This document shows, piece by piece, positions 43,677 to 52,879 of a DNA stretch of 64,000 bases (the stretch's first letter is position 1; every line of letters starts with the position of its first letter). The stretch comes from Tsukamurella pseudospumae. Lineage in GTDB: Bacteria > Actinomycetota > Actinomycetes > Mycobacteriales > Mycobacteriaceae. The translations under genes and the position numbers were made by a program. The notes below the pieces were generated by a model that worked only from the letters and a program-made list of their open reading frames with translations, made no database searches and was not told the DNA's origin. Where the stretch lies: contig NZ_LSRE01000009.1 of the NCBI RefSeq assembly GCF_001575205.1, positions 1 to 64,000 of the forward strand. Reading direction: 5' to 3'.

Positions 43677-46637
43677 CTAGCGCTCCTGGTCCCGGCCGGG
43701 CTGGGGCCCGGTGTCGCGGGGGCCGCCGGGGCGCGGACCCTGCGGCCCACCCGGCCCCTGCGGGCGCGGCGGGTACGGCGGGCGCTGGCCCTGCTGGCCA
43801 CCCGCGGGCGGACCGCCGGGGCGCTGGCCCTGCGGGCGCGGCATCTGGCCGCTGGGCCGCGGGCCACCGGGACCACCGGGGCCGAACTGCCCGGGCGGCG
43901 GGCCCTGACGGCGCCCGGGGAGCGGCTGCTGGTAGCTGCGCGGATCGTGCGGCGGACGCTGCGTGGGCGCCGACGGGCGCGGTGGCAGCTCGATCCGGCC
44001 GGAGAATCCGGGCGGCGGTCCGGGACGCCGCGGGCCGGGGCCCATCGGGGTCGGGCGGGCCGGTCGGTCGGTCGGCGGTATGCCCGCGCCGGGCGGGATC
44101 GCGTGCTCGGTCGGGCTCGACACCGAGCCCGCCACGACCGGAACACCCGCCGCCACGACCTGCGGCGCGGCCTTGCCGGGGCCCGCGGTCGCGGGCCGGA
44201 CCGACGACAGCGGGCGGCCGTCGCGGGTCTCGGCGGGCAGCGAGGTCTCGCCCAGGCCGACGGCCTCCTGGATCTTGCGCATCCAGTTCGGCGCCCACCA
44301 GGAGTCGTCGCCGAGCAGCTTCATCACGGCGGGGACGAGCACCATGCGGACCACGGTCGCGTCGACGAGCAGCGCGAACATCAGACCGAAGGACACGTAC
44401 TTGAGCATCACCAGGTCGGACGTGGCGAACGCCGCCGCGACGCAGGCGAGCAGGATCGCGGCCGCCGTGATGATGCGGCCCGTGTTCGCCGTACCGGCGC
44501 GGATCGCCTGCTTGGTCGTGGCGCCGGCAGCGCGTTCCTCGATCATGCGGGAGATCACGAAGACCTCGTAGTCCGTACTGAGACCGAAGACCACCGCGAT
44601 CACCAGCACCAGCACGGGCGCCATCATGGGCCCGCCGGTGAAGTTGAACAGGTCGCCGCCGTGACCGTCCACGAACATCCAGGTGAGGAAGCCGAGCGTG
44701 GAGCCCAGGGACAGCAGCGACATGAGCACGGCCTTGATCGGCAGCGTCAGCGAGCCGAAGGCCAGGAACATCGCGATCGTGGTGACCAGGACCAGCAGCA
44801 GCATCAGGGCCGGCAACAGGTCCAACATCGAGTTGATCGAATCCTGCTGCAGGATCGGCATGCCGCCCACGAGGAACCCGACGCCCTTGCTCGCGTCGGC
44901 ACCGTCCATCGTGATGCCGCGCAACGCGGTCAGGGCCTCGCCGACCGCCGCGGTGTCGTTGGGGTCCTGCATGCTGCCGTTCGAGGTCCGGATGGAGACC
45001 TCCTGGCCGCGCACGACCAGCTTGTCCGAGGTGCCCTTGGCGGTGGACACCGCGTCGCCGGCGGCGCTGAACCGCGCGGAGTTCGGGTCCGCGGGGTTCG
45101 AGTGGGTGAAGCCGGGGATCTTGTTCGCCTCGTCGAGCACCTGCTTGATCTGGGCGTCGCTGGCGTTGGTGAAGACGATCTTGACGGGCTGCCCGGTGTT
45201 GTCCGGGAACAGCTCCTGGAACTGGTCCTGCGCCATGCGGGTCTTGTTGTCGGGCGGCAGGTAGGTCTGCGAGATGCCGCCGAACTGGAGGCCGACGATC
45301 GGGATGCAGATCGCGAGCAGCAGCGTGACGACGCCGACGATGGCGGTCTTCGGGCGCTTCATGACCGCGTCGGTCACCTTGCCCCACATGCCGGCCTCGA
45401 TGTTGGCCTTCGTCTTCGCGCGGCCCGTCTTCTCCGCCGCCCAGTGGATGACGCCGCCGATGAGCGGCAGGTTCCACTTGTCGAAGATGGTGAGGAACCA
45501 GTGGAAGCTCAACGCGAAGACCTTCGGGCCGAGCACCGCGAGCATCGCCGGGAGCAGCGTCAGCGACAGGAGCGCGGCGATGAACACGCCGAGCAGCGCG
45601 CCGGTGGCCATCGAGGTCAGCAGGCCCAGCGGCGAGATGTACAGACAGGCGAGCGCGGCGACGATGAGCAGCGACGACATGATGACCGTTCTGCCGGCCG
45701 TCATCACCGTGCGTTTGACCGCCGTCGGTGTGTCGTAGCCCTCGTCCAGTTCCTCTCTGAATCTGGACACCATGAACAGGCCGTAGTCGTGGGCGATGCC
45801 CAGGCCGATCAGCGAGATGATGGGCCCGACGAACAGGTTGACGTCCGTGAAGTCCGCCATCACGGAGGCGACGGCCATCGCCGCGCCGATGGTGAGCACA
45901 CCGATGATCATCGGGAGCACCGCGGCGACGACGCCGCCGTAGACGAAGAACAGCACGATCGCGACCAGCGGCAGCGCGATGATCTCGGCCTTCTGCTGGT
46001 CCTTCTGGACGCCCTCCGTGACCTCCGAGGTCACCGGGACCAGACCGCCGACCTGGGCGGAGAAGACCGCCTTGTTCGCGTCGGACTGCAGCATCGCCAT
46101 CAGCGGCTGCTGGATGGACACCCAGTCCTTGCCGCGCTGCGTGTCGTCCGCAGAGCGCATGGGCAGAGTGAAGAAGCCCCACGTGCCGCCCTTGGCGTCG
46201 GTGCGGGTGAACTTCTTGAACAGCGCGTCGTTCGCCTGCGGGCCGCCGGGGGCGAACATCGTGTAGCTCAGCGAGCTCGCCTGCGGTTCCTTCTCGTTCG
46301 TCGGGTTCAACTTCGAGTCGTCGCCGGTGGCGTACTTCGCGAGGATGTCCTGGCGGGTCTGCTCGACGGCCTTCTCGACGTCCGGGTCGGTGATCTTCTT
46401 GCCCTCGGCGGGCTTGATGAGCACCAGGATGTCGGGCTGCATCTCGCGGCCGTTGGCCAGGTCCGTGACCTGTGCCGCCGCCACCGAGTCGCTGTTCTCG
46501 TCGTAGAGACCGTTCATCTTGGTCTTCGCCCCGAGCCCGAGGAAGCCCCAGACGCCGGTGGTGGCGATGGTCACGAACAGGACCGCGATGATCGTGTATC
46601 GGAACGCGTAACTGAAGCGTCCTATCGCTGCGAACAA
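43677..46637 (-). CDS. mmpL3: MmpL3-type RND transporter for mycolate lipids
   Basis: The 986-aa protein has twelve membrane helices, two periplasmic porter domains (about 45-190 and 415-560) and the Asp-Tyr proton-relay pairs of MmpL3 in A-H-D-Y-G and S-T-D-Y-E. MmpL3 flips or exports trehalose monomycolate for the outer membrane. The C-terminal ~190 residues are Pro/Gly/Arg/Gln-rich and probably disordered cytosolic tail. The neighbours (an NYN protein, trmB and, further on, pckA) match the M. tuberculosis Rv0206c-Rv0211 region, supporting orthology. Confidence 0.93.
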   Translation of the reverse strand: MFAAIGRFSYAFRYTIIAVLFVTIATTGVWGFLGLGAKTKMNGLYDENSDSVAAAQVTDLANGREMQPDILVLIKPAEGKKITDPDVEKAVEQTRQDILAKYATGDDSKLNPTNEKEPQASSLSYTMFAPGGPQANDALFKKFTRTDAKGGTWGFFTLPMRSADDTQRGKDWVSIQQPLMAMLQSDANKAVFSAQVGGLVPVTSEVTEGVQKDQQKAEIIALPLVAIVLFFVYGGVVAAVLPMIIGVLTIGAAMAVASVMADFTDVNLFVGPIISLIGLGIAHDYGLFMVSRFREELDEGYDTPTAVKRTVMTAGRTVIMSSLLIVAALACLYISPLGLLTSMATGALLGVFIAALLSLTLLPAMLAVLGPKVFALSFHWFLTIFDKWNLPLIGGVIHWAAEKTGRAKTKANIEAGMWGKVTDAVMKRPKTAIVGVVTLLLAICIPIVGLQFGGISQTYLPPDNKTRMAQDQFQELFPDNTGQPVKIVFTNASDAQIKQVLDEANKIPGFTHSNPADPNSARFSAAGDAVSTAKGTSDKLVVRGQEVSIRTSNGSMQDPNDTAAVGEALTALRGITMDGADASKGVGFLVGGMPILQQDSINSMLDLLPALMLLLVLVTTIAMFLAFGSLTLPIKAVLMSLLSLGSTLGFLTWMFVDGHGGDLFNFTGGPMMAPVLVLVIAVVFGLSTDYEVFVISRMIEERAAGATTKQAIRAGTANTGRIITAAAILLACVAAAFATSDLVMLKYVSFGLMFALLVDATVVRMVLVPAVMKLLGDDSWWAPNWMRKIQEAVGLGETSLPAETRDGRPLSSVRPATAGPGKAAPQVVAAGVPVVAGSVSSPTEHAIPPGAGIPPTDRPARPTPMGPGPRRPGPPPGFSGRIELPPRPSAPTQRPPHDPRSYQQPLPGRRQGPPPGQFGPGGPGGPRPSGQMPRPQGQRPGGPPAGGQQGQRPPYPPRPQGPGGPQGPRPGGPRDTGPQPGRDQER

Positions 46638-46670
46638 GCGAAAAATCCTTTCCGGTGGCCGGTTCTAGGG

Positions 46671-47342
46671 CTAGGCCCGGCTCGAAAGTAGCGAAGACAG
46701 GGGGCGGAACGGCTGCAGCCACGCACCCTCGTCGGGCAGCGCGTCGAGGCTCACGCGTGGCAGCGGCTCCCGGAACACCCCGGAGATGTCTTCGAGATCG
46801 ACGAAGTCCAGAGTAGGGGAAGCCAACGCCCAGGCGGCGTGCTCGCGGAACCCGAGTACCTTGACCGGGACCCCGGTTGCGGCGATCTCCTCGAGCGGCT
46901 CGCGGAAGGCCTGGCCGTCCGCGGAGGCGACGACGAGCCCGCCGAGGCCCGGCGAGTACCGCCGGACGTCGATGTGATCGAGCATGTCGTCGTCGACATC
47001 GCTGTCGTCGTCGACCTTCGGCTTGGCGAACACCGCGTAGCCCACGTTCCGCAGGGCCTCGACCCAGGGCCGGACCACGTCGGCGGTGCCGGGCGCGATG
47101 TTGGTGAAGACGGTGGCCTCGGGCTCGAATCGAACATCCGGATCCGATGCGCCGTCTTCCAAGGCGGCCGTGAACTCCAGTAGCCAGCGGCCGAGGGCGT
47201 CGAAGCGCGGGCGGTGCGCCGCGGTGGGCCGGCCGCCCAGAATGGAGCCGAGCCCCATGTCCAGGTTGGGCGCGTCCCAGACCAGCAGGACGCGCCGGGC
47301 CGGATCGGCGGTCACGACGGACTCGTCGGTCGGACTCGTCAC
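46671..47342 (-). CDS. NYN-domain protein (Rv0207c-like)
   Basis: The 223-aa protein has features of the NYN/PIN-like nuclease fold: an N-terminal L-L-V-W-D-A-P-N-L-D strand with acidic residues, and A-S-A-D-G-Q-A-F near residue 145. It may act on RNA, but activity is unproven. Its GTG start overlaps the trmB stop (GTGA), and mmpL3 follows 33 bp downstream, so trmB, this gene and mmpL3 look like one operon, as in M. tuberculosis. Confidence 0.8.
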   Translation of the reverse strand: MTSPTDESVVTADPARRVLLVWDAPNLDMGLGSILGGRPTAAHRPRFDALGRWLLEFTAALEDGASDPDVRFEPEATVFTNIAPGTADVVRPWVEALRNVGYAVFAKPKVDDDSDVDDDMLDHIDVRRYSPGLGGLVVASADGQAFREPLEEIAATGVPVKVLGFREHAAWALASPTLDFVDLEDISGVFREPLPRVSLDALPDEGAWLQPFRPLSSLLSSRA

Positions 47343-48199
47343 GGCACCTCTCCTTCCTCCACGCGCTCCCAGACGAACTCGTGGATCTCGCGGCCCACCT
47401 GCGCGGCCTTGTCCTGGAACTTGGTCACCGGGCGGTCGACGGAGATCGGCAGGCCGGCGTCGGCGAGGCGCGGGGGCAGTGCCACGGGCCGCAGGAGCGG
47501 CTCCGAGGGTGCGGTCTCCGCAATCGCCTCTGCATAGTCTGCATGATCAGTGGCCACGTGCAGAATCCCTCCGACACGCAGGCGATCCGCGATGAGCGCG
47601 AACATGCGCCCGGAGAGCAGCCGGCGCTTGTGATGACGGGCCTTGGGCCACGGGTCCGGGAAGTACACGCGCACGCCCGTGAGCGAGCCCGGGGCGACCA
47701 TGTCCTCGAGCATCGCGACACCGTCGCCCCGCACGACCCGCACGTTCGTCAGGTCCGCGCGTTGCACGGCTCCCACCAGCTGGGCGATGCCGGGCAGGTA
47801 GACCTCCACCGCGACCACGTCCAGGTCGGGCTCGGCCTGTGCCATGGCCCAGGTCGACGTTCCGGTGCCCGACCCGATCTCGACGACGAGCGGGGCCTCG
47901 CGCCCGAACCACGCCGCCGCGTCCAGGGGGTGCGACGGTGCCGGGAAGGTCCGGTCGGGCTGCGTGTCCGGGACGGGGGAGGCGACGGTGGCACCGGGAC
48001 GTGGGCCCGGGGTCTCCGCCGGGAACGCCTCGACGGGCCGGGCGGGCGGGATGTCCCGGCCCAGGGTGTCCCAGCCGGTGTCCATCGCCAGCTGCTGAGC
48101 GGGGGTGAGGGAGGCGCGGCGGGAGCGGAAACTGGTTACTCGCGGGTACAGCCGACGGTGCTCGGCGCGGGGATCCTGGGACTGGGGCACGCTCTCCAT
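47339..48199 (-). CDS. trmB: tRNA (guanine-N7-)-methyltransferase
   Basis: This 286-aa enzyme transfers a methyl group from SAM to G46 of tRNA. The SAM-binding motif is E-I-G-S-G-T-G, and the family signature Y-F-P-D-P-W-P-K-x-R-H-H-K-R-R lies about two thirds along. The N-terminal ~90 residues form a long extension common in actinobacterial TrmB. ATG 48199 faces the lprG start across 37 bp, so the two operons share a very compact divergent promoter. Confidence 0.93.
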   Translation of the reverse strand: MESVPQSQDPRAEHRRLYPRVTSFRSRRASLTPAQQLAMDTGWDTLGRDIPPARPVEAFPAETPGPRPGATVASPVPDTQPDRTFPAPSHPLDAAAWFGREAPLVVEIGSGTGTSTWAMAQAEPDLDVVAVEVYLPGIAQLVGAVQRADLTNVRVVRGDGVAMLEDMVAPGSLTGVRVYFPDPWPKARHHKRRLLSGRMFALIADRLRVGGILHVATDHADYAEAIAETAPSEPLLRPVALPPRLADAGLPISVDRPVTKFQDKAAQVGREIHEFVWERVEEGEVP

Positions 48200-48236
48200 C
48201 GTCCCAGCTTTGCGGATGTGACCTAGCATTGGCCGC

Positions 48237-48965
48237 ATGATCGTGCGTAACAGTCGCCACACGGCGCTCCGTCTGGCCACCCTGATGGTGGCCCTCCTCG
48301 CCGCGTTCGGCCTCGTCGCCGCGTGCTCGAAGAGCAGCGACGCGAAGCAGTCCGACGCCCCGCTGCCCGACGCGAAGACCATCATCGACGCCTCGTCGGC
48401 GTCCGCCCGCGCCCTGCACGACGTGCAGCTGGACCTCTCGGTCGACGGCACGGTGCCGAACCTTCCCGTCAAGAGCGTCGCCGCGTACCTCACCAACGAG
48501 CCCAAGGTCTCCGGCCAGGGCGATGCCGAGGTCACCTTCAACGGCACCCAGGTCAAGGCCAAGTTCGTCGTGGTCGACGCGCACCTGTGGGCGCAGTTCG
48601 GTTCGGGGCAGGCGTATCAGGACATGGGCCTGGCCGCCGACATCTACGACGCCTCGGCCATCCTGGACCCCGAGAAGGGCATCGCCAAGCTCCTGTCGTC
48701 GGTCCGTGAGCCCAAGGTCGAGGGCCGCGAGCAGATCGGCGGCACCGATGCCATCCGGATCTCCGGCATCATCCCGGGCACCGCGCTCGCCGGCATCGTC
48801 CCGAAGGCCGCCCTCGGCGATCGGCCGCTGACCTTCTGGGTCCAAGAGGCCGCGCCGAACAACCTCGTGCGTGCCAACGTCGGCTTCGACAACGGGACGC
48901 TCAGCGTGACGCTCTCGGACTGGGGCAAGAAGGTCACCCTGCTGGACCCGAAGACCGCGAAGTGA
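48237..48965 (+). CDS. lprG: LprG/LppX-family lipid-carrying lipoprotein
   Basis: The 242-aa lipoprotein has a signal peptide ending in lipobox V-A-A-C, then the LppX/LprAFG fold that carries triacylated lipids in a hydrophobic cavity. In mycobacteria LprG works with the transporter P55 to move triacylglycerides and lipoglycans to the outer membrane. Here the P55-like gene starts inside the lprG stop (GTGA), confirming a bicistronic unit. No clear Shine-Dalgarno precedes the ATG and a TAGCAT -10-like word lies close, so a leaderless mRNA is possible. Confidence 0.92.
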   Translation: MIVRNSRHTALRLATLMVALLAAFGLVAACSKSSDAKQSDAPLPDAKTIIDASSASARALHDVQLDLSVDGTVPNLPVKSVAAYLTNEPKVSGQGDAEVTFNGTQVKAKFVVVDAHLWAQFGSGQAYQDMGLAADIYDASAILDPEKGIAKLLSSVREPKVEGREQIGGTDAIRISGIIPGTALAGIVPKAALGDRPLTFWVQEAAPNNLVRANVGFDNGTLSVTLSDWGKKVTLLDPKTAK

Positions 48966-50542
48966 CGCTCACGGCTCCGTCGGAGGCGTCCGGCGCGGTC
49001 CGGGGGCGCGGCGTTGCCATCGGCGCCGCGGGCCTGGCGGTGCTCCTCGGCGCGCTGGACACCTACGTGGTGGTCTCGGTGCTCGAGGACATCATGCGCA
49101 GCGTCGAGATCCCGATCAACAAGATCCAGCTGGCCACGCCCATCATCACCTGGTACCTCCTGGGGTACATCGCTGCCATGCCTCTTCTCGGCCGCCTCTC
49201 CGACCGGTTCGGGCGTCGATTGGTGCTGCAGGCCAGCCTCGGGCTGTTCATCGTCGGGTCGATCATCACGGCGTTCGCGGACACCGTCCCCGAGGTCCTC
49301 GCGGGCCGCGTGGTCCAGGGCGTCGCGAGCGGCGCGCTGCTCCCCGTGACGCTCGCGCTGGCGGCCGACCTCTGGTCCGCGCGCCGACGGGCCGCCGTGC
49401 TCGGCTGGGTGGGCGCCGCACAGGAACTGGGGAGCGTCCTCGGCCCCGTGGTCGGCGTGGGCGTGGTGACGCTGGTGCACAACCACGTCGCGTCGGTGCC
49501 CCACGACGACGCGTGGCGGGTGGTGTTCTGGGTCAACGTGCCGCTGGCGCTCATCGCGATGCTGCTCCTGCAGGTCACGGTGCCCAAGCGCGCCGTGTCG
49601 AAGGAGAAGGTCGATGTGGTCGGCGGGCTGCTGCTCGCCGTCGCGCTGGGCCTGTCGGTGATCGGTCTCTACAACCCCGAGCCCGACGGCGAGCACGTCC
49701 TGCCGCCGAACGGGCTGTGGCTGCTCCTGGGTGCCGCGGTCGCCTTCGTGCTGTTCGGCGTGTGGGAGAGGTTCGCGCGCACCAAGCTCATCGCGGCCGC
49801 CGGCATGCGGGTGCGCCCGTTCCTGGCCTCGTGCGCCGCGTCGGTGTGCGCGGGTGCGGCGCTCATGGTCACGCTGGTCGACGTCGAGATCTACGCCCGC
49901 GCGGTCCTGGAGCGCGACGGGGTGGCCGCGGTGCTCACCCTGGTGCGGTTCCTGCTGGCGCTGCCCGTGGGCGCCGTCCTCGGCGGCCTCCTCGCGACGC
50001 GTGTGGGCGACCGCCTCGTGTCGGTGGTCGGGCTGATGGTCGCGACGGGCGGCTACCTGCTCATCGCGACCTGGCCCACCGACGTGCTCTCCGCCCACTA
50101 CCTGGGCTTCCTGCCCGCGCTGGACACCTCGCTGGCGATCGCCGGCTTCGGGCTCGGCGTGGTGATCGGCCCGCTGTCGTCGGCGGCGCTGCGCGCGGTG
50201 CCGCTCTCGCAGGCCGGGATCGCGTCCGCGCTGCTCGTGGTCGCCCGGATGAGCGGCATGCTCATCGGCGTCGCCGCGCTGACCACCTTCGGTTTCTACC
50301 GCCTGAACTCGATCGTCAACGCCATGCCGCCGGTCGTCCCGCAGGGCGACTTCACGCAGACGGTGCGCGCGGTCGCCCGACAGACGCAGGAGGCGTACGC
50401 GCACATGTTCGGTGAGGTCTTCCTGGTGACCGCGGCGATCTGCGTGGTCGGCGCGGTCTTCGCGGCGTTCGTGTCCGGTGGCCGGCACCAATCGGGTGAT
50501 TCGCCCGCCGCGGACGACGACGCGCTCGTACCCTCCCGATAG
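48962..50542 (+). CDS. P55-like MFS transporter (lipid/drug efflux partner of LprG)
   Basis: The 526-aa major-facilitator protein has about fourteen membrane helices, G-R-L-S-D-R-F-G-R-R (motif A) in the 2-3 loop and a motif-C-like G-x-x-x-G-P. The coupling to lprG by a 4-bp overlap identifies it as the counterpart of M. tuberculosis P55 (Rv1410c), which exports triacylglycerides and confers drug tolerance. A 9-bp hairpin follows its stop. Confidence 0.92.
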   Translation: MTLTAPSEASGAVRGRGVAIGAAGLAVLLGALDTYVVVSVLEDIMRSVEIPINKIQLATPIITWYLLGYIAAMPLLGRLSDRFGRRLVLQASLGLFIVGSIITAFADTVPEVLAGRVVQGVASGALLPVTLALAADLWSARRRAAVLGWVGAAQELGSVLGPVVGVGVVTLVHNHVASVPHDDAWRVVFWVNVPLALIAMLLLQVTVPKRAVSKEKVDVVGGLLLAVALGLSVIGLYNPEPDGEHVLPPNGLWLLLGAAVAFVLFGVWERFARTKLIAAAGMRVRPFLASCAASVCAGAALMVTLVDVEIYARAVLERDGVAAVLTLVRFLLALPVGAVLGGLLATRVGDRLVSVVGLMVATGGYLLIATWPTDVLSAHYLGFLPALDTSLAIAGFGLGVVIGPLSSAALRAVPLSQAGIASALLVVARMSGMLIGVAALTTFGFYRLNSIVNAMPPVVPQGDFTQTVRAVARQTQEAYAHMFGEVFLVTAAICVVGAVFAAFVSGGRHQSGDSPAADDDALVPSR

Positions 50543-50543
50543 G

Positions 50544-50565
50544 GGCCGGCGCGGGGGCGCCGGCC
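50544..50565 (+). terminator. Hairpin after the lprG-p55 operon
   Basis: A perfect 9-bp GC stem (50544-50552 with 50557-50565) with a 4-nt loop lies 2 bp after the transporter stop. No T-tract is present. Confidence 0.6.
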
Positions 50566-50581
50566 GGGAGTGGGGGCTCTC

Positions 50582-51325
50582 ATGGGGGATTCGACTGTAC
50601 GGAGCGTGCCCGCGGAACCGACGGTGCGCACGGGGCCGCCGTGCGTCCGCGTGCTCGGCCGCGAGGGCGTCGGCAAGACGGTGCTCGGCGCGGCCCTGCG
50701 CGCCCGCTCGGTCGTACTGTCCGACGGTGCCGCCGACGCGGTCCTGTACTGCTTCGCGGGTGGCCTGCGCGCCACCGACCGGGCCGCGCTCGACGATCTG
50801 ACGGCGGGATCGTCCGGCCCGCCGCCGGTCGTGGCCTGGACGCGGGCCGACGCTGCGGGTTCGTGGCGCGCCGCCGACGCCTACGCCGAACGCCTCGCCG
50901 AGGTGCTGGGCGGCCCGGTGATCCCGGTGATGGCGCTGCTCGACGATGTCGACCCCGTCGACCTGCCCGCGGTTCGCGGCCTCGCGGAGTCCGACCTGGC
51001 GCTGCCGGGGTCCGCCGTCGCGGCCCGGGAGGCGCTCGGCGCGGACGCCGGGCTGCTCTCCCGGCTCGGCGGCTACGGCCTGGCCTGCGCGATCGGTGCG
51101 CTGCGCGGGTCACCGTCGATGCCCGACGACGAGCTTCTCGCGGGCCTGCGCGACCTGAGCGGAGTCGACGCCCTGCTGGCGCCGCTCGCCGCCGCGTTCG
51201 ACGGCCACGAGGAACGCCGGGAAGCCGAGTTCGAGGACCGGCTGCGCACCGTCGCCGTGACGGACTGCGTTCGACGGGACACGGCCGAGCGGATCCTGCT
51301 CGACCGGCTCGGGCGCGCGTCGTGA
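50582..51325 (+). CDS. P-loop GTPase-like protein of unknown function
   Basis: The 247-aa protein has a Walker A motif G-R-E-G-V-G-K-T at about residues 24-31, a short strand with C-F-A-G, and W-T-R-A-D near residue 83 that could serve as the base-recognition motif of small GTPases (normally N-K-x-D or T-K-x-D). The C-terminal half is helical. It occupies the position of the uncharacterised Rv0209 of M. tuberculosis, upstream of pckA, but sequence relatedness was not tested. The next gene starts in its stop codon, so the two are probably partners. Confidence 0.7.
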   Translation: MGDSTVRSVPAEPTVRTGPPCVRVLGREGVGKTVLGAALRARSVVLSDGAADAVLYCFAGGLRATDRAALDDLTAGSSGPPPVVAWTRADAAGSWRAADAYAERLAEVLGGPVIPVMALLDDVDPVDLPAVRGLAESDLALPGSAVAAREALGADAGLLSRLGGYGLACAIGALRGSPSMPDDELLAGLRDLSGVDALLAPLAAAFDGHEERREAEFEDRLRTVAVTDCVRRDTAERILLDRLGRAS

Positions 51326-52419
51326 CGATCCTGGTGGCCGGGCAGGACCCGGCGGGTGCGGTCGCCGTGGCGGCCCGGCTGGGCGGCGATGCGGCGGCCG
51401 TCGGCGCCGACGGTGCGCTGACCCCGCTCGGCGAGCACCGCGATCCGTACGACGCGGCCGTGTACGTACTCGACGCCTGCGTCCCGGCAGACGCCGTCGA
51501 CGTCGTCGCGCTCGGACGGCTGCGGGCCGGCCTGCCGACGGTGCTCGTCGCGACCGGCGCGGAGGTGTACCCGGATGCGGCGGAGACGACGGACGCCTCG
51601 GCGCGTCGCCTCGGCGCCGACGTGCTCGCCGTCCAGCCGGACTCGGGCACCGGCTTCGGCGCATTGCAGGCGGCGCTGGAGCATCCCGCTCCGCCGGTGC
51701 ACCGCCCGCCCCGGGTGGGGGTGGCACCGTCGAATCCGGCCCTGGAGCGCGCGGACCGCTCCGCGTACCTGCGCGCGACGGTCGCACGGCTGCGGGCGAG
51801 CCTGCTCGCGGCGTCGGCGGAGGGCTTCCGCAGGCATGGGGACGACGGCGAGGATCTCGACGACCACGGCGAGGTCCGCGCGCGTCTCGACGGCGTGGTC
51901 GCGGAGCTGGAGCGGTCGTTGCGCGAGCAGCTGCGCGCCGTCTACCGCGGGACCTTCGCGGGCTGGCCCGCGGTGCCGGAGCCCGCGGCCCCGTCGTTGC
52001 CCCGCGCCGATCCGCCGTCCGCGCCCGCGCGCCGCCGCGGCCCCGAGGACGCCGCGGTCCTCGTGCTGGGGGCGTCGGCGGGGCTGGGGATCGGCCGGGC
52101 CGCGGCCGCACCACTGGAGGCGTTGGGCGGGGCGCGCTGGCTGGCTCTGCCGATCAGCCTCGCGGTCGGGCTGGCGGCGGCGGTGTGGCTGCTGCGGGTG
52201 CGTCGCCGGACCGCCGCGCGGTCGGAGCGCCGGAACCGGGCGGACGCGGCGTCGGCGGTCTTCCGGCAGCAGGTCGACGTGGAGCTGGCGGCAGCCCTCG
52301 TGGCCGCGGAGGCCGATGCCGCTCTGCGGATCGCGCGCGGTCCGGCGACCGACCCCGGCGCGGGACGCGGATCGGGAACCGATCCCGGAGCAGGTGCGTC
52401 TAATTCATATGGACCATGA
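51322..52419 (+). CDS. Uncharacterised membrane protein coupled to a GTPase-like gene
   Basis: The 365-aa protein starts at GTG 51322 overlapping the previous stop. Residues 1-95 form an alpha/beta domain resembling the GTPase-like neighbour but without a P-loop. A helical region (about 135-220) is followed by two adjacent hydrophobic helices (about 245-295), then a charged coiled-coil-like helix and Gly/Asp tail. A GTPase-like domain beside paired helices recalls dynamin-like membrane-remodelling proteins, but no firm family was recognised. Confidence 0.65.
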   Translation: MTILVAGQDPAGAVAVAARLGGDAAAVGADGALTPLGEHRDPYDAAVYVLDACVPADAVDVVALGRLRAGLPTVLVATGAEVYPDAAETTDASARRLGADVLAVQPDSGTGFGALQAALEHPAPPVHRPPRVGVAPSNPALERADRSAYLRATVARLRASLLAASAEGFRRHGDDGEDLDDHGEVRARLDGVVAELERSLREQLRAVYRGTFAGWPAVPEPAAPSLPRADPPSAPARRRGPEDAAVLVLGASAGLGIGRAAAAPLEALGGARWLALPISLAVGLAAAVWLLRVRRRTAARSERRNRADAASAVFRQQVDVELAAALVAAEADAALRIARGPATDPGAGRGSGTDPGAGASNSYGP

Positions 52420-52744
52420 TTTCGGTCTGTTCGGGCCCTCGGGTGGGGGAGCGTTCGGGCCCGAGCTGTTCGACGGTGCCGTGCCCGCCGAAGCGCCCTC
52501 GCCCGGCGGGCTGTGGGTGCACACCGAGGGCGGGTGGTTCGACGTGCACGCCCTCGACACCGACGGCGACGGGCTGGTCGATACCGGCACGCTGACGGAC
52601 GCGTCCGGCACCGCGGTGTTCACCGATCTCGACGCCGACGGCCTGGCCGATGTGTACCACCGGGTCCGGACGGACGGCACCTTCGAGACGTGGCGGTTCT
52701 CCGGCGGGGCCTGGCGCCTGATGGACCGCGGCGACGTGGGGTGA
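52409..52744 (+). CDS. Small acidic protein with two DxDxDG calcium-type loops
   Basis: The 111-aa protein overlaps the previous gene by 11 bp. It contains D-T-D-G-D-G-L-V-D and D-L-D-A-D-G-L-A-D, loops like those in EF-hand, dockerin or thrombospondin type-3 repeats that bind calcium. The Trp-rich end W-R-F-S-G-G-A-W-R-L repeats the style of an earlier W-V-H-T-E-G-G-W segment. No signal peptide is present. Similar small proteins occur in related actinobacteria, possibly the DUF6802 group; that label is from memory. Confidence 0.65.
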   Translation: MDHDFGLFGPSGGGAFGPELFDGAVPAEAPSPGGLWVHTEGGWFDVHALDTDGDGLVDTGTLTDASGTAVFTDLDADGLADVYHRVRTDGTFETWRFSGGAWRLMDRGDVG

Positions 52745-52879
52745 GGCGGGAGGGAGTGGCCGGCGGCGTATCACCGGTCGTGTGATGTGAGATGAAGCAC
52801 GTCACCCTCGATGCTGTGACCTTGCCCGATGTGTGACACTGGTCCAAAGGTTCGGATGCGACTCTCGGAGATGACACAT

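Noticed and set aside
43452-46691. 1079-codon plus-strand frame opposite mmpL3
   Set aside because: It is an antisense shadow; the minus strand encodes an unmistakable MmpL transporter.
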